Shown here: positions 35,539 through 44,180 of the stretch, piece by piece
Position numbering within the stretch: position 1 is the first letter of the stretch
Layout of the letters: each line of letters opens with the position of its first letter
NCBI GenBank assembly: GCA_964410325.1
Contig: CAYPFN010000008.1
Location: 7,678 to 71,677 of the forward strand
Direction: 5' to 3'
Source of the DNA: CAAFZY01 sp964410325
GTDB lineage: Bacteria; Pseudomonadota; Alphaproteobacteria; RF32; CAG-239
DNA: 64,000 nt
The notes under the pieces: model-generated
Told to the model about the DNA's origin: nothing
The model's input: only the letters and a program-made list of their open reading frames with translations
The model's database searches: none
Translations under genes and position numbers: made by a program

Positions 35539-35615
35539 GGGGGTGTAGTTCAGTTGGTTAGAACGCTGCCCTGTCACGGCAGAGGTCGCGAGTTCGAGCC
35601 TCGTCGCTCCCGCCA
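35539..35615 (+). tRNA. tRNA-Asp (GUC)
   Basis: 77 bases including an encoded CCA end. The acceptor stem GGGGGTG pairs with CGCTCCC (with G-T pairs at positions 4 and 6). D-arm AGTTCAGTTGG, anticodon loop CCTGTCACG with anticodon GTC, and T-arm GAGTTCGAGCCTC are all regular. A weak hairpin at about 35617-35645 may end the transcript. Confidence 0.97.
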
Positions 35616-35946
35616 TAAAATAAGCCACTGTTAGCGGTTTATTTTATAAAAAAACATCGATTATGAAGAATGTATACTATATCTGAAAAAAGCCAGTAGT
35701 TGGCGAAGACGTTACCCAAAATTTCAAAGAAGAAAAATCTAAAACAAAACGCTTTTTAACAATTCTGCTAAAAAATATCCCTTAGCAATTATCATAAATA
35801 GCAATCGCCCAAATTACAACTAAAAATTTATTTATAATAAAACATTCCCCTACAAAACAAAATATGTAGAAGTTTTTCATGGGCTGATTTATTTCGCTTG
35901 CAAAAAATATTCAAAATCTTATTTTATATAGCAAAGGAGAAAAACA
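35616..35946. other. Gap between tRNA-Asp and trxB
   Basis: AT-rich, no gene seen. Contains the weak hairpin after the tRNA and, at its right end, AAAGGAG as the trxB ribosome site (about 35934-35940). Confidence 0.5.
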
Positions 35947-36888
35947 ATGGCTGAATATAAAACAAAAGTTCTTATCATCGGATCTGGCCCTGCCGGTTAT
36001 ACAGCGGGCATTTATGCTTCCCGTGCCGGCTTAAATCCGGTTTTGGTTTCTGGTTCCCAAATCGGCGGACAGCTGACTATGACCACGGATATCGAAAATT
36101 TTCCAGGTTTTGCCGAACCAATTTCCGGACCGCAGTTAATGGATAATATGCTCAAACAAGCCCAAAATGTCGGCACGTGCATTGTTAACGACAAAATCAC
36201 GGAAGTGGATTTCAATCATCGCCCGTTTATTTGCAGTTCTGAAAACGGCAACGTTTTTCAGGCGGAAACCGTTATTATCTGCACCGGTTCTTCCGCCCGC
36301 TGGCTGGAGCTTGAATCTGAGAAAAAATATATCGGTTTTGGTGTGTCGGCATGCGCAACCTGTGACGGATTCTTTTATCGTGGCAAAAATGTGGCTGTCG
36401 TCGGCGGCGGTAACACCGCAGCGGAAGAAGCGCTTTATTTGACCAATTTTGCCGCCAAAGTCTACTTAATCCACCGTCGCGATGCGTTACGCGCCGATGC
36501 CGTTATGCAAAAGCGGCTGCAAGACAATCATAAAATTGAAATTGTCTGGAACAGCGTTATCGATGAGGTCTTAGGTTCTGATCAGCCCTTGGGCGTAACT
36601 GGTATTAAACTCCGCAACGTAAAGACAGATACAGTTTCGCAAATGCCTTTAGATGGTTTGTTTGTCGCCATCGGCCACCATCCCAATACAGATATTTTCA
36701 AAGAATATATTAAACTAGACCGTGAGGGCTATATCATCACCGCACCAGGTGGCACTGCCACCAACGTTCCTGGAGTGTTTGCTGCTGGCGATGTGCAAGA
36801 TCCAAAATTCCGCCAAGCCATCACTTCTGCCGCAACTGGTGCCATGGCCGCTATGGAGGCCGAAAAATATCTGGTTGCCCAGGACTGA
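35947..36888 (+). CDS. trxB: Thioredoxin reductase
   Basis: 313-aa FAD/NADPH enzyme keeping thioredoxin reduced. FAD-binding KVLIIGSGPAGYTAGIYASR, the redox CxxC in SACATCDGFFYRGK, NADPH-binding AVVGGGNTAAEEALYL and the C-terminal FAD motif GVFAAGDVQDPKFRQAITSA. Full length, no anomalies. Monocistronic with a strong terminator. Supports thiol homeostasis and, with thioredoxin, ribonucleotide and methionine-sulfoxide reduction. Confidence 0.96.
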   Translation: MAEYKTKVLIIGSGPAGYTAGIYASRAGLNPVLVSGSQIGGQLTMTTDIENFPGFAEPISGPQLMDNMLKQAQNVGTCIVNDKITEVDFNHRPFICSSENGNVFQAETVIICTGSSARWLELESEKKYIGFGVSACATCDGFFYRGKNVAVVGGGNTAAEEALYLTNFAAKVYLIHRRDALRADAVMQKRLQDNHKIEIVWNSVIDEVLGSDQPLGVTGIKLRNVKTDTVSQMPLDGLFVAIGHHPNTDIFKEYIKLDREGYIITAPGGTATNVPGVFAAGDVQDPKFRQAITSAATGAMAAMEAEKYLVAQD

Positions 36889-36908
36889 AGTCTTTATTAG
36901 AAAAGTAA

Positions 36909-36941
36909 AACACTGCCTTTAATTCTGGCAGTGTTTTTTTT
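36909..36941 (+). terminator. Terminator after trxB
   Basis: AACACTGCC stem, 9-base loop, GGCAGTGTT followed by eight T. Confidence 0.9.
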
Positions 36942-36978
36942 GACTTGACATTTTACCAAAAACTGTTAATTTATAATT

Positions 36979-37094
36979 GTTCTTGGTGCTTGCAGGGCTT
37001 ATAGGCAGAGAACATTATAACAACCCGAGCCAGGTTATGTTCAGGAAATTTGTATTTCCTTTAATAACGTGGCTCCTTAGTAAGGAGTTTTTTA
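36979..37094 (+). promoter_or_regulatory. Candidate NAD-related riboswitch, copy 1 (upstream of nadM-like gene)
   Basis: A long imperfect stem (GTTCT at 36979 with AGAAC at 37009, plus TGCTT/AGGCA above) presents loop GCAGGGCTTAT. The loop's GGCTT (36996-37000) can pair with GAGCC at 37027-37031, giving a pseudoknot. Further down are AGGAAAT/ATTTCCT at 37043-37060 and CTCCTT-AGT-AAGGAG at 37073-37087. The last holds the ribosome site AAGGAG in a hairpin followed by six T and the start codon. GAGCC can alternatively pair with GGCTC at 37071-37075, a plausible switch. The same loop occurs upstream of the next gene. Ligand is inferred from the genes controlled. Confidence 0.65.
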
Positions 37095-37637
37095 ATGTCT
37101 GAATTTAAATATCAACATGGTTTAACCATTATGCGCGCCCAACCGTTTCATATCGGGCACGTTAAATTGATTGACTGTATGTTAAACGAATGCGAACGTG
37201 CCACCGTTATTCTCGGTTCCATTCAGGAACAAGGCACTGCCCGCAATCCTTTAAATTACACTACCCGTAAAAAAATGATTCAAAATATTTATCGACATCG
37301 GCCGGAATATGAACGCTTAAAAATCATCGGCTTGTTTGATATTAATAATCCGGCCGAATGGGGCGAATATGTCTTAGATTTTATTGCCGAAACTTTTCCG
37401 GATTTGCCACAACCTGATGTTTATTATGCGGGAAGTACATATGATGCTCATTGGTTTAAAGAATGTTTCAAGCATATTGAATTAGTTGATCGTACGGATC
37501 CAGCATTTCCATTTGTCAGCGGTTCCATGATCCGCGACATGATAAAATTCGGCGACGAACGCTGGAAAAATTTTATTCATCCTGAAAACCACCATATTGT
37601 TGAGGAATATTTCAATCGCAAAAAAGCAATTATTTAA
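37095..37637 (+). CDS. Nicotinamide-nucleotide adenylyltransferase (NadM-like)
   Basis: 180 aa. Makes NAD from NMN (or deamido-NAD from NaMN) and ATP. The nucleotidyltransferase signature is GLTIMRAQPFHIGHVKLIDC (a G-x-F/M-x-P-x-H-x-G-H form) and the late motif is VSGSMIRDMIKFGDERW, matching the ISGT-x-x-R motif. Closer to NadM/bacterial NMNAT-domain proteins than to NadD. First of four NAD genes on this strand; a candidate riboswitch covers its leader and ribosome site. Confidence 0.88.
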   Translation: MSEFKYQHGLTIMRAQPFHIGHVKLIDCMLNECERATVILGSIQEQGTARNPLNYTTRKKMIQNIYRHRPEYERLKIIGLFDINNPAEWGEYVLDFIAETFPDLPQPDVYYAGSTYDAHWFKECFKHIELVDRTDPAFPFVSGSMIRDMIKFGDERWKNFIHPENHHIVEEYFNRKKAII

Positions 37638-37660
37638 TCTCAGCCGCGCATAATGCGCCA

Positions 37661-37741
37661 AACGCCTGCGTCTTCTGCAGGGCTTATAGAAGACAGGTGT
37701 TCTAAACTTTAACCCATGATAAGCCTGAAAGGGGAAATACC
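37661..37741 (+). promoter_or_regulatory. Candidate NAD-related riboswitch, copy 2 (upstream of nicotinamidase gene)
   Basis: GTCTTCT (37670-37676) pairs perfectly with AGAAGAC (37688-37694), and ACGCCT with AGGTGT extends the stem. The loop is GCAGGGCTTAT, the same as in copy 1. Loop bases GGCTTAT (37681-37687) pair perfectly with ATAAGCC (37719-37725), making an H-type pseudoknot that ends a few bases before the ribosome site AAAGGGG. The segment AACCC ahead of AGCC is also shared with copy 1. Stem sequences differ between copies while pairing is kept, which argues for RNA function. Confidence 0.72.
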
Positions 37742-38368
37742 ATGACTAAAACCGTTTTAATGCGAATAGATTTTCAAAACGATTTTGTGCATCCGCAAGG
37801 GCGCCTGACTGTTAATGCGCCAGACTTAATCCACAGACAGCAAAAATTTGCCGCAAATTTGCAAAACAATATGTTTGATATTATTATTGATTCATACGAT
37901 ACCCATTTTTTGGAAACATATGATGATACTATTGAGGCTGAAACTTATCCGCCACATTGCATATTCGGCAGCAAAGGCTGGCAGTCGGCTGCACCGTTTA
38001 AGAATAATATCCCGCTTATCAAAATTTTTAAGTCCACCACTAATATCTGGCATGAAAAACACGCCTATGCTGTCTTAAACAGCAGTTGGAAAGACAAAGA
38101 AGTTTATTTATGCGGCGTTCTAAGCGATGTCTGTGTCAAACAAGCGATGGATGGTTTATTAAAACGCGGCGCCAAGGTAAGCATCTTGGAAGACTTGTGC
38201 CTAGGATTACACCGCCAAATTCCGGAAATTTTAAGCGACAGCCAATATCGGCAGTTTATTAACAGTGGCAGGCTACGCAGCCTCAGCAGTTCCCAATTTT
38301 TCCGCAGCTGTTTGCTGGAACAAAAAAAACTTCACAATCACGTTCATCTTAATCGAGGAGATAAATAA
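37742..38368 (+). CDS. pncA: Nicotinamidase / isochorismatase-family hydrolase
   Basis: 208-aa cysteine hydrolase expected to convert nicotinamide to nicotinate. Catalytic Asp in LMRIDFQNDFVHPQG, metal-binding region DSYDTHF, YPPHCIFGSKGW as in PncA proteins, Lys in IKIFKSTTNIW, and the nucleophile in GVLSDVCVKQAMDGLL. The next gene, pncB, uses nicotinate and begins on the last base of this gene's stop (a one-base overlap), so the step order agrees. A candidate riboswitch sits in its leader. Confidence 0.85.
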   Translation: MTKTVLMRIDFQNDFVHPQGRLTVNAPDLIHRQQKFAANLQNNMFDIIIDSYDTHFLETYDDTIEAETYPPHCIFGSKGWQSAAPFKNNIPLIKIFKSTTNIWHEKHAYAVLNSSWKDKEVYLCGVLSDVCVKQAMDGLLKRGAKVSILEDLCLGLHRQIPEILSDSQYRQFINSGRLRSLSSSQFFRSCLLEQKKLHNHVHLNRGDK

Positions 38369-39843
38369 TGACAACTGCAATTTTATCATCAGGCACGCCA
38401 CTTTTCTGCGATCTATACCATTTAACCATGGCTCAGGCCTGGTTTATGGATAACAAGCACATGATACCTAAAACCTCTGAAGCGTTTTTCCGCAAATGTC
38501 CGTTCGGCGGCAGTTATCTTTTAAGTGCCGGCTTGCAGGAATTTTTGCAATGGGCGCAAAATTGGCACATCGGTCCTCATGATATTGAATATCTTGCTGG
38601 GCTTAAAAACAGTGAAAATCGGCCATTGTTTAAAACTGAATTTTTAGAATTTTTAAAAGGACAATCTCTGCAGTTGGACATTCAGGCCGTCCCCGAAGGT
38701 GAAATCGTTTTTCCGGGAGAACCGATTATAAGTGTTAGTGGTCCGAGTTGGCAAGTTGATATGATTGAATCCGCATTTTTAAATATCTTTAACGCTCAAA
38801 GCCTGATAGCCACTAAGGCCTCGCGCATGGTTACGGCGGCCACGGCTGACGGAACGCCACGTCCGGTAATGGAATTTGGTCTGCGTCGCGCACAAGATTT
38901 AGGCTGTTTTTTACCGACCCGCGCCGCATTTATCGGCGGCTGTTCTGGCACTTCAAATGTTAAAGCGGCAAAACATTACGGCATTCCGCCGCAAGGAACC
39001 ATGGCGCATTCTTTTATTATGAGTTATGCCGACGAACTGGACGCATTCAAAACCTATATGCGCGCCTCAGATGGAAACACCACTCTGCTGGTGGACACTT
39101 ATGATACCCGCCAAGGCATCAAAAACGCCATTCGCGCCGCGCAGGAAACTGGCATCAAGCTACAAGGCATTCGTATTGATTCCGGCGATCTGGCTTATTG
39201 GGGAAAAGAGGCCAAAGCCATGTTTGCAGCCGCTGGTATGTCGCATGTCCGCCTGTTGGCTTCCAATGATCTGGATGAATATTTAATTGAAAATCTGATT
39301 ATGGTGCAAAACGCCCCATATGATGCTTTTGCCGCCGGCACCAAATTGGTAACCGCGTATGATACGCCGGCTTTGGGAGGCGTATACAAAACCAAGCAAT
39401 ATAACGGCGAGCCAAAAATCAAAATTGCTGAGGGCAAAACCACTATTCCCGGGGCAACTAACGTCTTACGGATTGTTAAAAACGGCAAATTTGAAGGAGA
39501 TATCATTACCCGCCGGCAGGATTTAGACTCTTTGCTTAACAACGGGCATTTAGCCAAAAGCCTGACTTCATGGCGCCTCAATTCCACCACCGGCGAACGC
39601 TTAACTTTTGCTACCGGGGAGCAAGCTTACAGCCTGCTTAAGCCAGTTATGATAAACGGCCACGTGATTGCGGAAGATATCAATTACCCGCTATCGCAAA
39701 TTCAACGCAAAGCCACTCAAAATCTTAACTGTTTGGATAAAGCTTATAAACGCCTTGCTAACCCGCATTTTTACGGCGTAGGATTAGAACAGGATTTATA
39801 TAAACTGCAGCAAAACTTAATCAAACAACATCAGGAGCGTTAA
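38368..39843 (+). CDS. pncB: Nicotinate phosphoribosyltransferase
   Basis: 491 aa. Makes nicotinate mononucleotide from nicotinate and PRPP, the committed Preiss-Handler salvage step. FCDLYHLTMAQAWFM at the N-terminus, EFGLRRAQDLG, FIGGCSGTSNVKAAKHYGI, GTMAHSFIMSY and GIRIDSGDLAYWGKEAK are the conserved blocks of the long bacterial form. RBS GGAG; overlaps pncA by one base. Full length. Confidence 0.95.
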   Translation: MTTAILSSGTPLFCDLYHLTMAQAWFMDNKHMIPKTSEAFFRKCPFGGSYLLSAGLQEFLQWAQNWHIGPHDIEYLAGLKNSENRPLFKTEFLEFLKGQSLQLDIQAVPEGEIVFPGEPIISVSGPSWQVDMIESAFLNIFNAQSLIATKASRMVTAATADGTPRPVMEFGLRRAQDLGCFLPTRAAFIGGCSGTSNVKAAKHYGIPPQGTMAHSFIMSYADELDAFKTYMRASDGNTTLLVDTYDTRQGIKNAIRAAQETGIKLQGIRIDSGDLAYWGKEAKAMFAAAGMSHVRLLASNDLDEYLIENLIMVQNAPYDAFAAGTKLVTAYDTPALGGVYKTKQYNGEPKIKIAEGKTTIPGATNVLRIVKNGKFEGDIITRRQDLDSLLNNGHLAKSLTSWRLNSTTGERLTFATGEQAYSLLKPVMINGHVIAEDINYPLSQIQRKATQNLNCLDKAYKRLANPHFYGVGLEQDLYKLQQNLIKQHQER

Positions 39844-39845
39844 AT

Positions 39846-40628
39846 ATGAATGAGACAATTTGGAAGAAACTTAAACAAGGGCTTGAAAATTATTGTCGAA
39901 GCAACGGTTTCCAAACTGTTGTTCTGGGATTGTCCGGCGGTATTGATTCTGCACTGACGGCGGTTTTGGCGACTGATGCTTTGGGTGGCGAAAATGTTAG
40001 TGCAATCATGATGCAGAGCAAATTTACCTCGCCTTTAAGCATGGAAATTGCCCGTGAAACTGCTAAATTAAACAATTTTCAATATCATGAATTGAATATT
40101 GAATCGCTGGTTGCCACTGAGCAAGATTTCTTAACCGCGGCATTTGGCGAAACACCTAAAGGCATTGTCATGGAAAATCTGCAAGCCCGTATCCGTGGCA
40201 AAATTCTGATGTCCTGGTCCAATCAATACGGCGGTCTGGTTTTGGCCTGTGGCAACAAATCTGAGGCAGCTACCGGATATTGTACCTTATATGGTGATAC
40301 CTGTGGCGGATTAATGCCCATCGGCAATTTATACAAAACTGAAGTTTTTGCATTGGCTAAATGGCGCAACGCCCAAAGCCGGGTTTTGCCCAGCGAAGTT
40401 TTGATACGCGCGCCAAGTGCCGAACTTTCCTTAAACCAGAAAGATGAAAACACTTTACCGCCCTATCCGATTCTAGATAAAATTCTCAGGCTTTATATTG
40501 ACGAACATAAAACCAAAGAACAAATTATTGCCGCCGGGTTAGATGCCCAAACCATCGATTGGGTAATTAAACGTTATCATGCTATGGATTTTAAACGGCG
40601 GCAGATGCCTCCGGCTTTGGCTTTATAA
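39846..40628 (+). CDS. nadE: NAD synthase (ammonia-dependent)
   Basis: 260 aa, finishing the pathway by amidating deamido-NAD. The P-loop VLGLSGGIDSALTAVLATDA, NLQARIRGKILMSWSNQYG, ACGNKSEAATGYCTLYGD and the MPIGNLYKTEVFALAKW region are canonical. It has no glutaminase domain, so it uses free ammonia or a separate partner. Two bases after pncB, RBS AGGAG. Last gene of the NAD cluster. Confidence 0.95.
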   Translation: MNETIWKKLKQGLENYCRSNGFQTVVLGLSGGIDSALTAVLATDALGGENVSAIMMQSKFTSPLSMEIARETAKLNNFQYHELNIESLVATEQDFLTAAFGETPKGIVMENLQARIRGKILMSWSNQYGGLVLACGNKSEAATGYCTLYGDTCGGLMPIGNLYKTEVFALAKWRNAQSRVLPSEVLIRAPSAELSLNQKDENTLPPYPILDKILRLYIDEHKTKEQIIAAGLDAQTIDWVIKRYHAMDFKRRQMPPALAL

Positions 40629-40642
40629 AATCAAACAGAAAA

Positions 40643-40671
40643 AATTCTCCGTTTCTCGGGGAATTTTTTTT
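40643..40671 (+). terminator. Terminator after nadE
   Basis: AATTCTCCG stem pairing with CGGGGAATT (one G-T) and a run of T. Confidence 0.8.
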
Positions 40672-40792
40672 ATTTTCAGGCGTTGATTTTCCAACATCAT
40701 AACCAATCAATGCCTTTAACAACTTTTAAAATTTTTTATCCGATAATTTTTATATTGTTTACTTTTCAACCCCAAACCTCAACAAAGCCTTT

Positions 40793-41134
40793 TTATTCCT
40801 TCACGACAGGTTTGAAAAACTCCACTATGTAGCTGACGGCATCGAAAATATGACCTAAATAAAGCTTATCGTCATCATCTTTAATCTGTATGGGCGTTGG
40901 TGCAGCAATTCGGATATCGTCATTAATATTTTTAGCGCTTCAATATTTTACCACTTTGGCGACATTCGCGCCTTTGGGCTTGTTTAGGTAATCACATTCA
41001 TAATTCTTCCGGCTTATTTTTCTCAACTGGTGTAGCACAACTCAAAAACTTTTCGGGCAATATCCAAATGTTCCAATTCCGGATAATTGACTTCCGCAAA
41101 ATAAGTCTTTTTCGGCGTTAAAAACCGTTCATAA
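40793..41134 (-). pseudogene. Remnant of an unidentified gene
   Basis: On the minus strand one frame reads FYERFLTPKKTYFAEVNYPE then LEHLDIARKVFELCYTS before a stop. A shifted frame continues KISRKNYECDYLNKPKGANV then AKVVKY, an in-frame TGA, and INDDIRIAAPTPIQIKDDDD then KLYLGHIFDAVSYIVEFFKP to a stop at 40793. A frameshift plus a nonsense codon make this a decayed C-terminal piece. The family is not recognised. The rest of 40672-41132 holds nothing else. Confidence 0.5.
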
Positions 41135-41165
41135 AAAACCCCGCATTTGGCGCGGGGCTTTTTTT
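41133..41165. terminator. Terminator after secF
   Basis: CCCCGC / GCGGGG stem with a 7-base loop, flanked by A-run and T-run, so it works in either direction; it follows secF on the minus strand. Confidence 0.9.
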
Positions 41166-41183
41166 CTGCTTAGCGACGTATAT

Positions 41184-42122
41184 TCAGACATTTCCAAATG
41201 GATTAACATTCTGCATTTTAGCTTCCTGCGTTTTTCTTAAATCAAAAACATTTAAAAACACAGCCGAAACATAAATTGAAGAATAGGTTCCGACAATTAC
41301 GCCCCACAAAATGGTAAATGAAAAGCTACGCAACGTATCACCGCCGAAAACAAATAATGACGCGGCGGCAAACATTGTGGTAAACCCGGTTAAAATGGTT
41401 CTGGACAAGATATCATTTAGACTTTTATTTATCAGATCATACTGCGACATTTTTTTGTATTTCCGCAAATTTTCACGAATACGATCATAAGTTACCACCG
41501 TATCGTTGACTGAATAACCAGCTAAAGTCAAAATCGCCGCCACGGTCGTCAGGCTGAAATCAAAGTCAAATATTGAAAGCAACCCTACCGTAATCAACAA
41601 ATCATGGAACAAGCCTAACAAGGCGCCTATGGCAAACTGCCATTCAAACCGAAACCAAATATAGGCGCAAATACCTAAAACGGCAATCAAAGAGGCAATC
41701 ACACCGGCTCGTTTTAATTCATCACCGACTTGCGGGCCAACCGATTCTACCCGGCGATATTCGTAGCCCTGCCCTAAAGCTTCTTTAATTTTGACAACTG
41801 CTTTCCGCTGGCTGTCTTCATCGGCGCTTTCAGCCTGCGCGCGAATTATCATTTCATCGCCGTTGTCACCGATTGTCTGCAAGGTTAAGTCATCAAGCTT
41901 AATTGAGGAAAGTTCACGGCGGATATCCTCAGCATTAATTTTATTTTCGCTTTTAATCTCCATTAAGATACCGCCAGAGAAATCAATCCCATAATTAAAC
42001 CCTCTAAAAACAACCCAGTAGCAGGACAAAAGCACCATGATGATGGAAAGAAGATAAGTATATTTTCTTCCCCGCATAAAATTAATATTCGTCTCTTTTG
42101 TTACCCAACTAAAAATTCTCAT
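41184..42122 (-). CDS. secF: Protein translocase subunit SecF
   Basis: 312-aa inner-membrane subunit that, with SecD, uses the proton motive force to pull secreted proteins through SecYEG. Six membrane helices with a periplasmic loop. Motifs FRGFNYGIDFSGGILMEIKS, VESVGPQVGDELKRAGVIA, TLAGYSVNDTVVTYDRIREN and LNDILSRTILTGFTTMFA. 22 bases after secD, in the order yajC-secD-secF. Confidence 0.96.
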   Translation of the reverse strand: MRIFSWVTKETNINFMRGRKYTYLLSIIMVLLSCYWVVFRGFNYGIDFSGGILMEIKSENKINAEDIRRELSSIKLDDLTLQTIGDNGDEMIIRAQAESADEDSQRKAVVKIKEALGQGYEYRRVESVGPQVGDELKRAGVIASLIAVLGICAYIWFRFEWQFAIGALLGLFHDLLITVGLLSIFDFDFSLTTVAAILTLAGYSVNDTVVTYDRIRENLRKYKKMSQYDLINKSLNDILSRTILTGFTTMFAAASLFVFGGDTLRSFSFTILWGVIVGTYSSIYVSAVFLNVFDLRKTQEAKMQNVNPFGNV

Positions 42123-42144
42123 TTTCTTATTCCTTATTTTATCA

Positions 42145-43689
42145 TTAAATCGGCAATTTGGTCGGTTTAGTACGTTTCATCCAGCCTGCAATAATCAACC
42201 GAGTAACCGTTACGGATGTAAACATAGATGTTGCAATACCGATAGCTAATGTCACGGCAAACCCCCTGACCGGACCAGTACCAAACCAGAACAGTACAAT
42301 AGCAGCCACCAATGTCGTTAAATTGGAATCCACAATTGTTGCCCAGGCTTCGGTAAAGCCGGCTTCGGCAGCATCTTTCGGTGAACGTCCATTTTTGACC
42401 TCTTCCCGCATGCGTTCAAAAATCAACACATTAGAATCCACGGCCATACCGATAGTCAGGATAATACCGGCAATACCGGGTAAGGTTAAAGTTGTACCGA
42501 TAATGCTCATTGCACCTAAAAGCAAAAACAGATTTGTGAAGACCGAAATTGTCGTAAAGAAACCAAACAAACCATAGGCAGCAACCATAAAGACAACTAC
42601 CGCGATTAAACCGATGATGGAAGCAACAATACCGGCTTCAATTGAATCTGCCCCCAAACCAGCGCCGACTGTTCTTTCTTCCAAAACTTCCAACGGCGCC
42701 GGCAATGCACCTGAACGCAGAAGCAAAGCCAGATTACCGGCATCTTCAGAAGTAAAATTACCGGTAATCACACCACTACCACCCATAATCGCTGTTTGGA
42801 TAACTGGCGCGGAAATAACCTCATCATCTAAGACTATTGCCAATTGGCGGCCGATATTTTCTTTTGTAACTTCACCAAATTTGCGACCACCGACCGTATT
42901 AAATTTAAATGTTACAACCGGAGCCCCGTCCTGGAAACTGACGCCGGCATCGGTTAAATTCTCGCCACCAACTACTGACTTGCGAGAAATAACATATTGT
43001 CCCCCTTCCATGCCGTTAACCACGCGTGAAGTGCTACTCAACTTGCCACGTTTGGCATCAGCGGCGGTAGTACGATCATCAACCAGATGGAAAGACATTT
43101 TAGCAGTTTTACCCAAAAGATTTTTCACCTCTTCCGGGTTTTGAATGCCTGGAAGTTGGACGACAATACGATCGGAACCCTGGCTTTGAATGACTGGTTC
43201 TTTGGTGCCAAGCTCATCAATACGGCGACGGACAATTTCAATAGACTGTTCCACTACTTTTGCTTTTAACCGAGCTATAGCCTGATCCGAATACTTAATC
43301 TCAACCACGCCTCCTTCGCCCGAGGTTACAACCAAACCATCATCTAATTTTCTGAAATAACCCATAGCCTGATTGCGAGAACCAGAATTTTCAATTTCAA
43401 CCTTAACACTGTCCGCTCCGGTAGCTAGTTTCTGATAACGGATGCGGTGTTCACGTAACGTCTGACGGACAGAATCCTCAATTGTGGACATTCTTTCCCT
43501 CATAACACTATCAAAATCAACCTGTAGCAACAAATTTGAACCACCCTGCAGATCAAGCCCCAGGTTGACAGGTTGCCACCATGACGGCAATTTCATGCCT
43601 TGTGGCAGAAAATTCGGCACGGCAAAGAAAATTCCGACCAGACAAATAGCCAGAATAATCAAAACTCTTTCTTTGGATAATTTATACAT
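42145..43689 (-). CDS. secD: Protein translocase subunit SecD
   Basis: 514 aa. N-terminal anchor, NLGLDLQGGSNLLLQVDFDS, periplasmic P1 domain with VVEQSIEIVRRRIDELGTKE and VQLPGIQNPEEVKNLLGKTA, then the six-helix RND-like part with LTLPGIAGIILTIGMAVDSN (the proton-relay Asp) and VLIFERMREE. Length is normal for the compact alphaproteobacterial form. 15 bases after yajC. Confidence 0.97.
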   Translation of the reverse strand: MYKLSKERVLIILAICLVGIFFAVPNFLPQGMKLPSWWQPVNLGLDLQGGSNLLLQVDFDSVMRERMSTIEDSVRQTLREHRIRYQKLATGADSVKVEIENSGSRNQAMGYFRKLDDGLVVTSGEGGVVEIKYSDQAIARLKAKVVEQSIEIVRRRIDELGTKEPVIQSQGSDRIVVQLPGIQNPEEVKNLLGKTAKMSFHLVDDRTTAADAKRGKLSSTSRVVNGMEGGQYVISRKSVVGGENLTDAGVSFQDGAPVVTFKFNTVGGRKFGEVTKENIGRQLAIVLDDEVISAPVIQTAIMGGSGVITGNFTSEDAGNLALLLRSGALPAPLEVLEERTVGAGLGADSIEAGIVASIIGLIAVVVFMVAAYGLFGFFTTISVFTNLFLLLGAMSIIGTTLTLPGIAGIILTIGMAVDSNVLIFERMREEVKNGRSPKDAAEAGFTEAWATIVDSNLTTLVAAIVLFWFGTGPVRGFAVTLAIGIATSMFTSVTVTRLIIAGWMKRTKPTKLPI

Positions 43690-43704
43690 TCTTCAAACCC
43701 TGAT

Positions 43705-44052
43705 TTATTTCTTCTTAACAGCTTTATTTTCATTGGCCGTTTCCGGCTTTAAAACTTCGCGAATCATATAGCGATACATTTTAACTTCAACCCCTTTGGC
43801 AATTTCGGCCGTAATATTATCGTCTTCAATCTTCTTGACTTTGGCGTATATGCCACCTCCGGTTATAATCTCATCGCCAACCTTAATAGCTTTTAACGCC
43901 GCCTCATGTTGCTTCATCTTTTTTTGTTGCGGACGAATCAACAGCAGATAAAATACCAGCAAAATCAACACCAGCTGAATAATTGTCCCGGCAACGGAAC
44001 TTCCTGTGCTAACCGATGTCGTGGCTTGAGCCCATGCCTCGTTGATTAACAT
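43705..44052 (-). CDS. yajC: Sec accessory protein YajC
   Basis: 115 aa. One membrane helix (about 22-42) ending LLLIRPQQKKMKQHEAALKA, then GDEIITGGGIYAKVKKIEDD, both diagnostic. An Ala/Ser-rich N-terminal stretch precedes the helix, as in other alphaproteobacteria. First gene of yajC-secD-secF; RBS GAGGAG. Confidence 0.95.
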   Translation of the reverse strand: MLINEAWAQATTSVSTGSSVAGTIIQLVLILLVFYLLLIRPQQKKMKQHEAALKAIKVGDEIITGGGIYAKVKKIEDDNITAEIAKGVEVKMYRYMIREVLKPETANENKAVKKK

Positions 44053-44180
44053 TATTTTCTCCTCAAATACATTTTAACTGCAAAGAATATACAACAAAAT
44101 TTCTTTGATACAACATTAAAATACCAAGTCTTTCACAATTATTTTATATTTAAGGACAAGACTTTGAAAAATGATATTGT

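Noticed and set aside
35539..35615. tRNA-Asp as integration site of the polysaccharide locus
   Set aside because: The locus lies on the 5' side of the tRNA, there is no integrase, and I see no direct repeat of the tRNA 3' end at the far edge near 21.5 kb.
40793..41134. TGA read as tryptophan, because decayed genes at 11 kb and 41 kb have in-frame TGA
   Set aside because: Intact genes such as sufC, trxB, lpxK and the DUF374 gene end in TGA at the right place and use TGG for Trp, so the TGAs are nonsense mutations.
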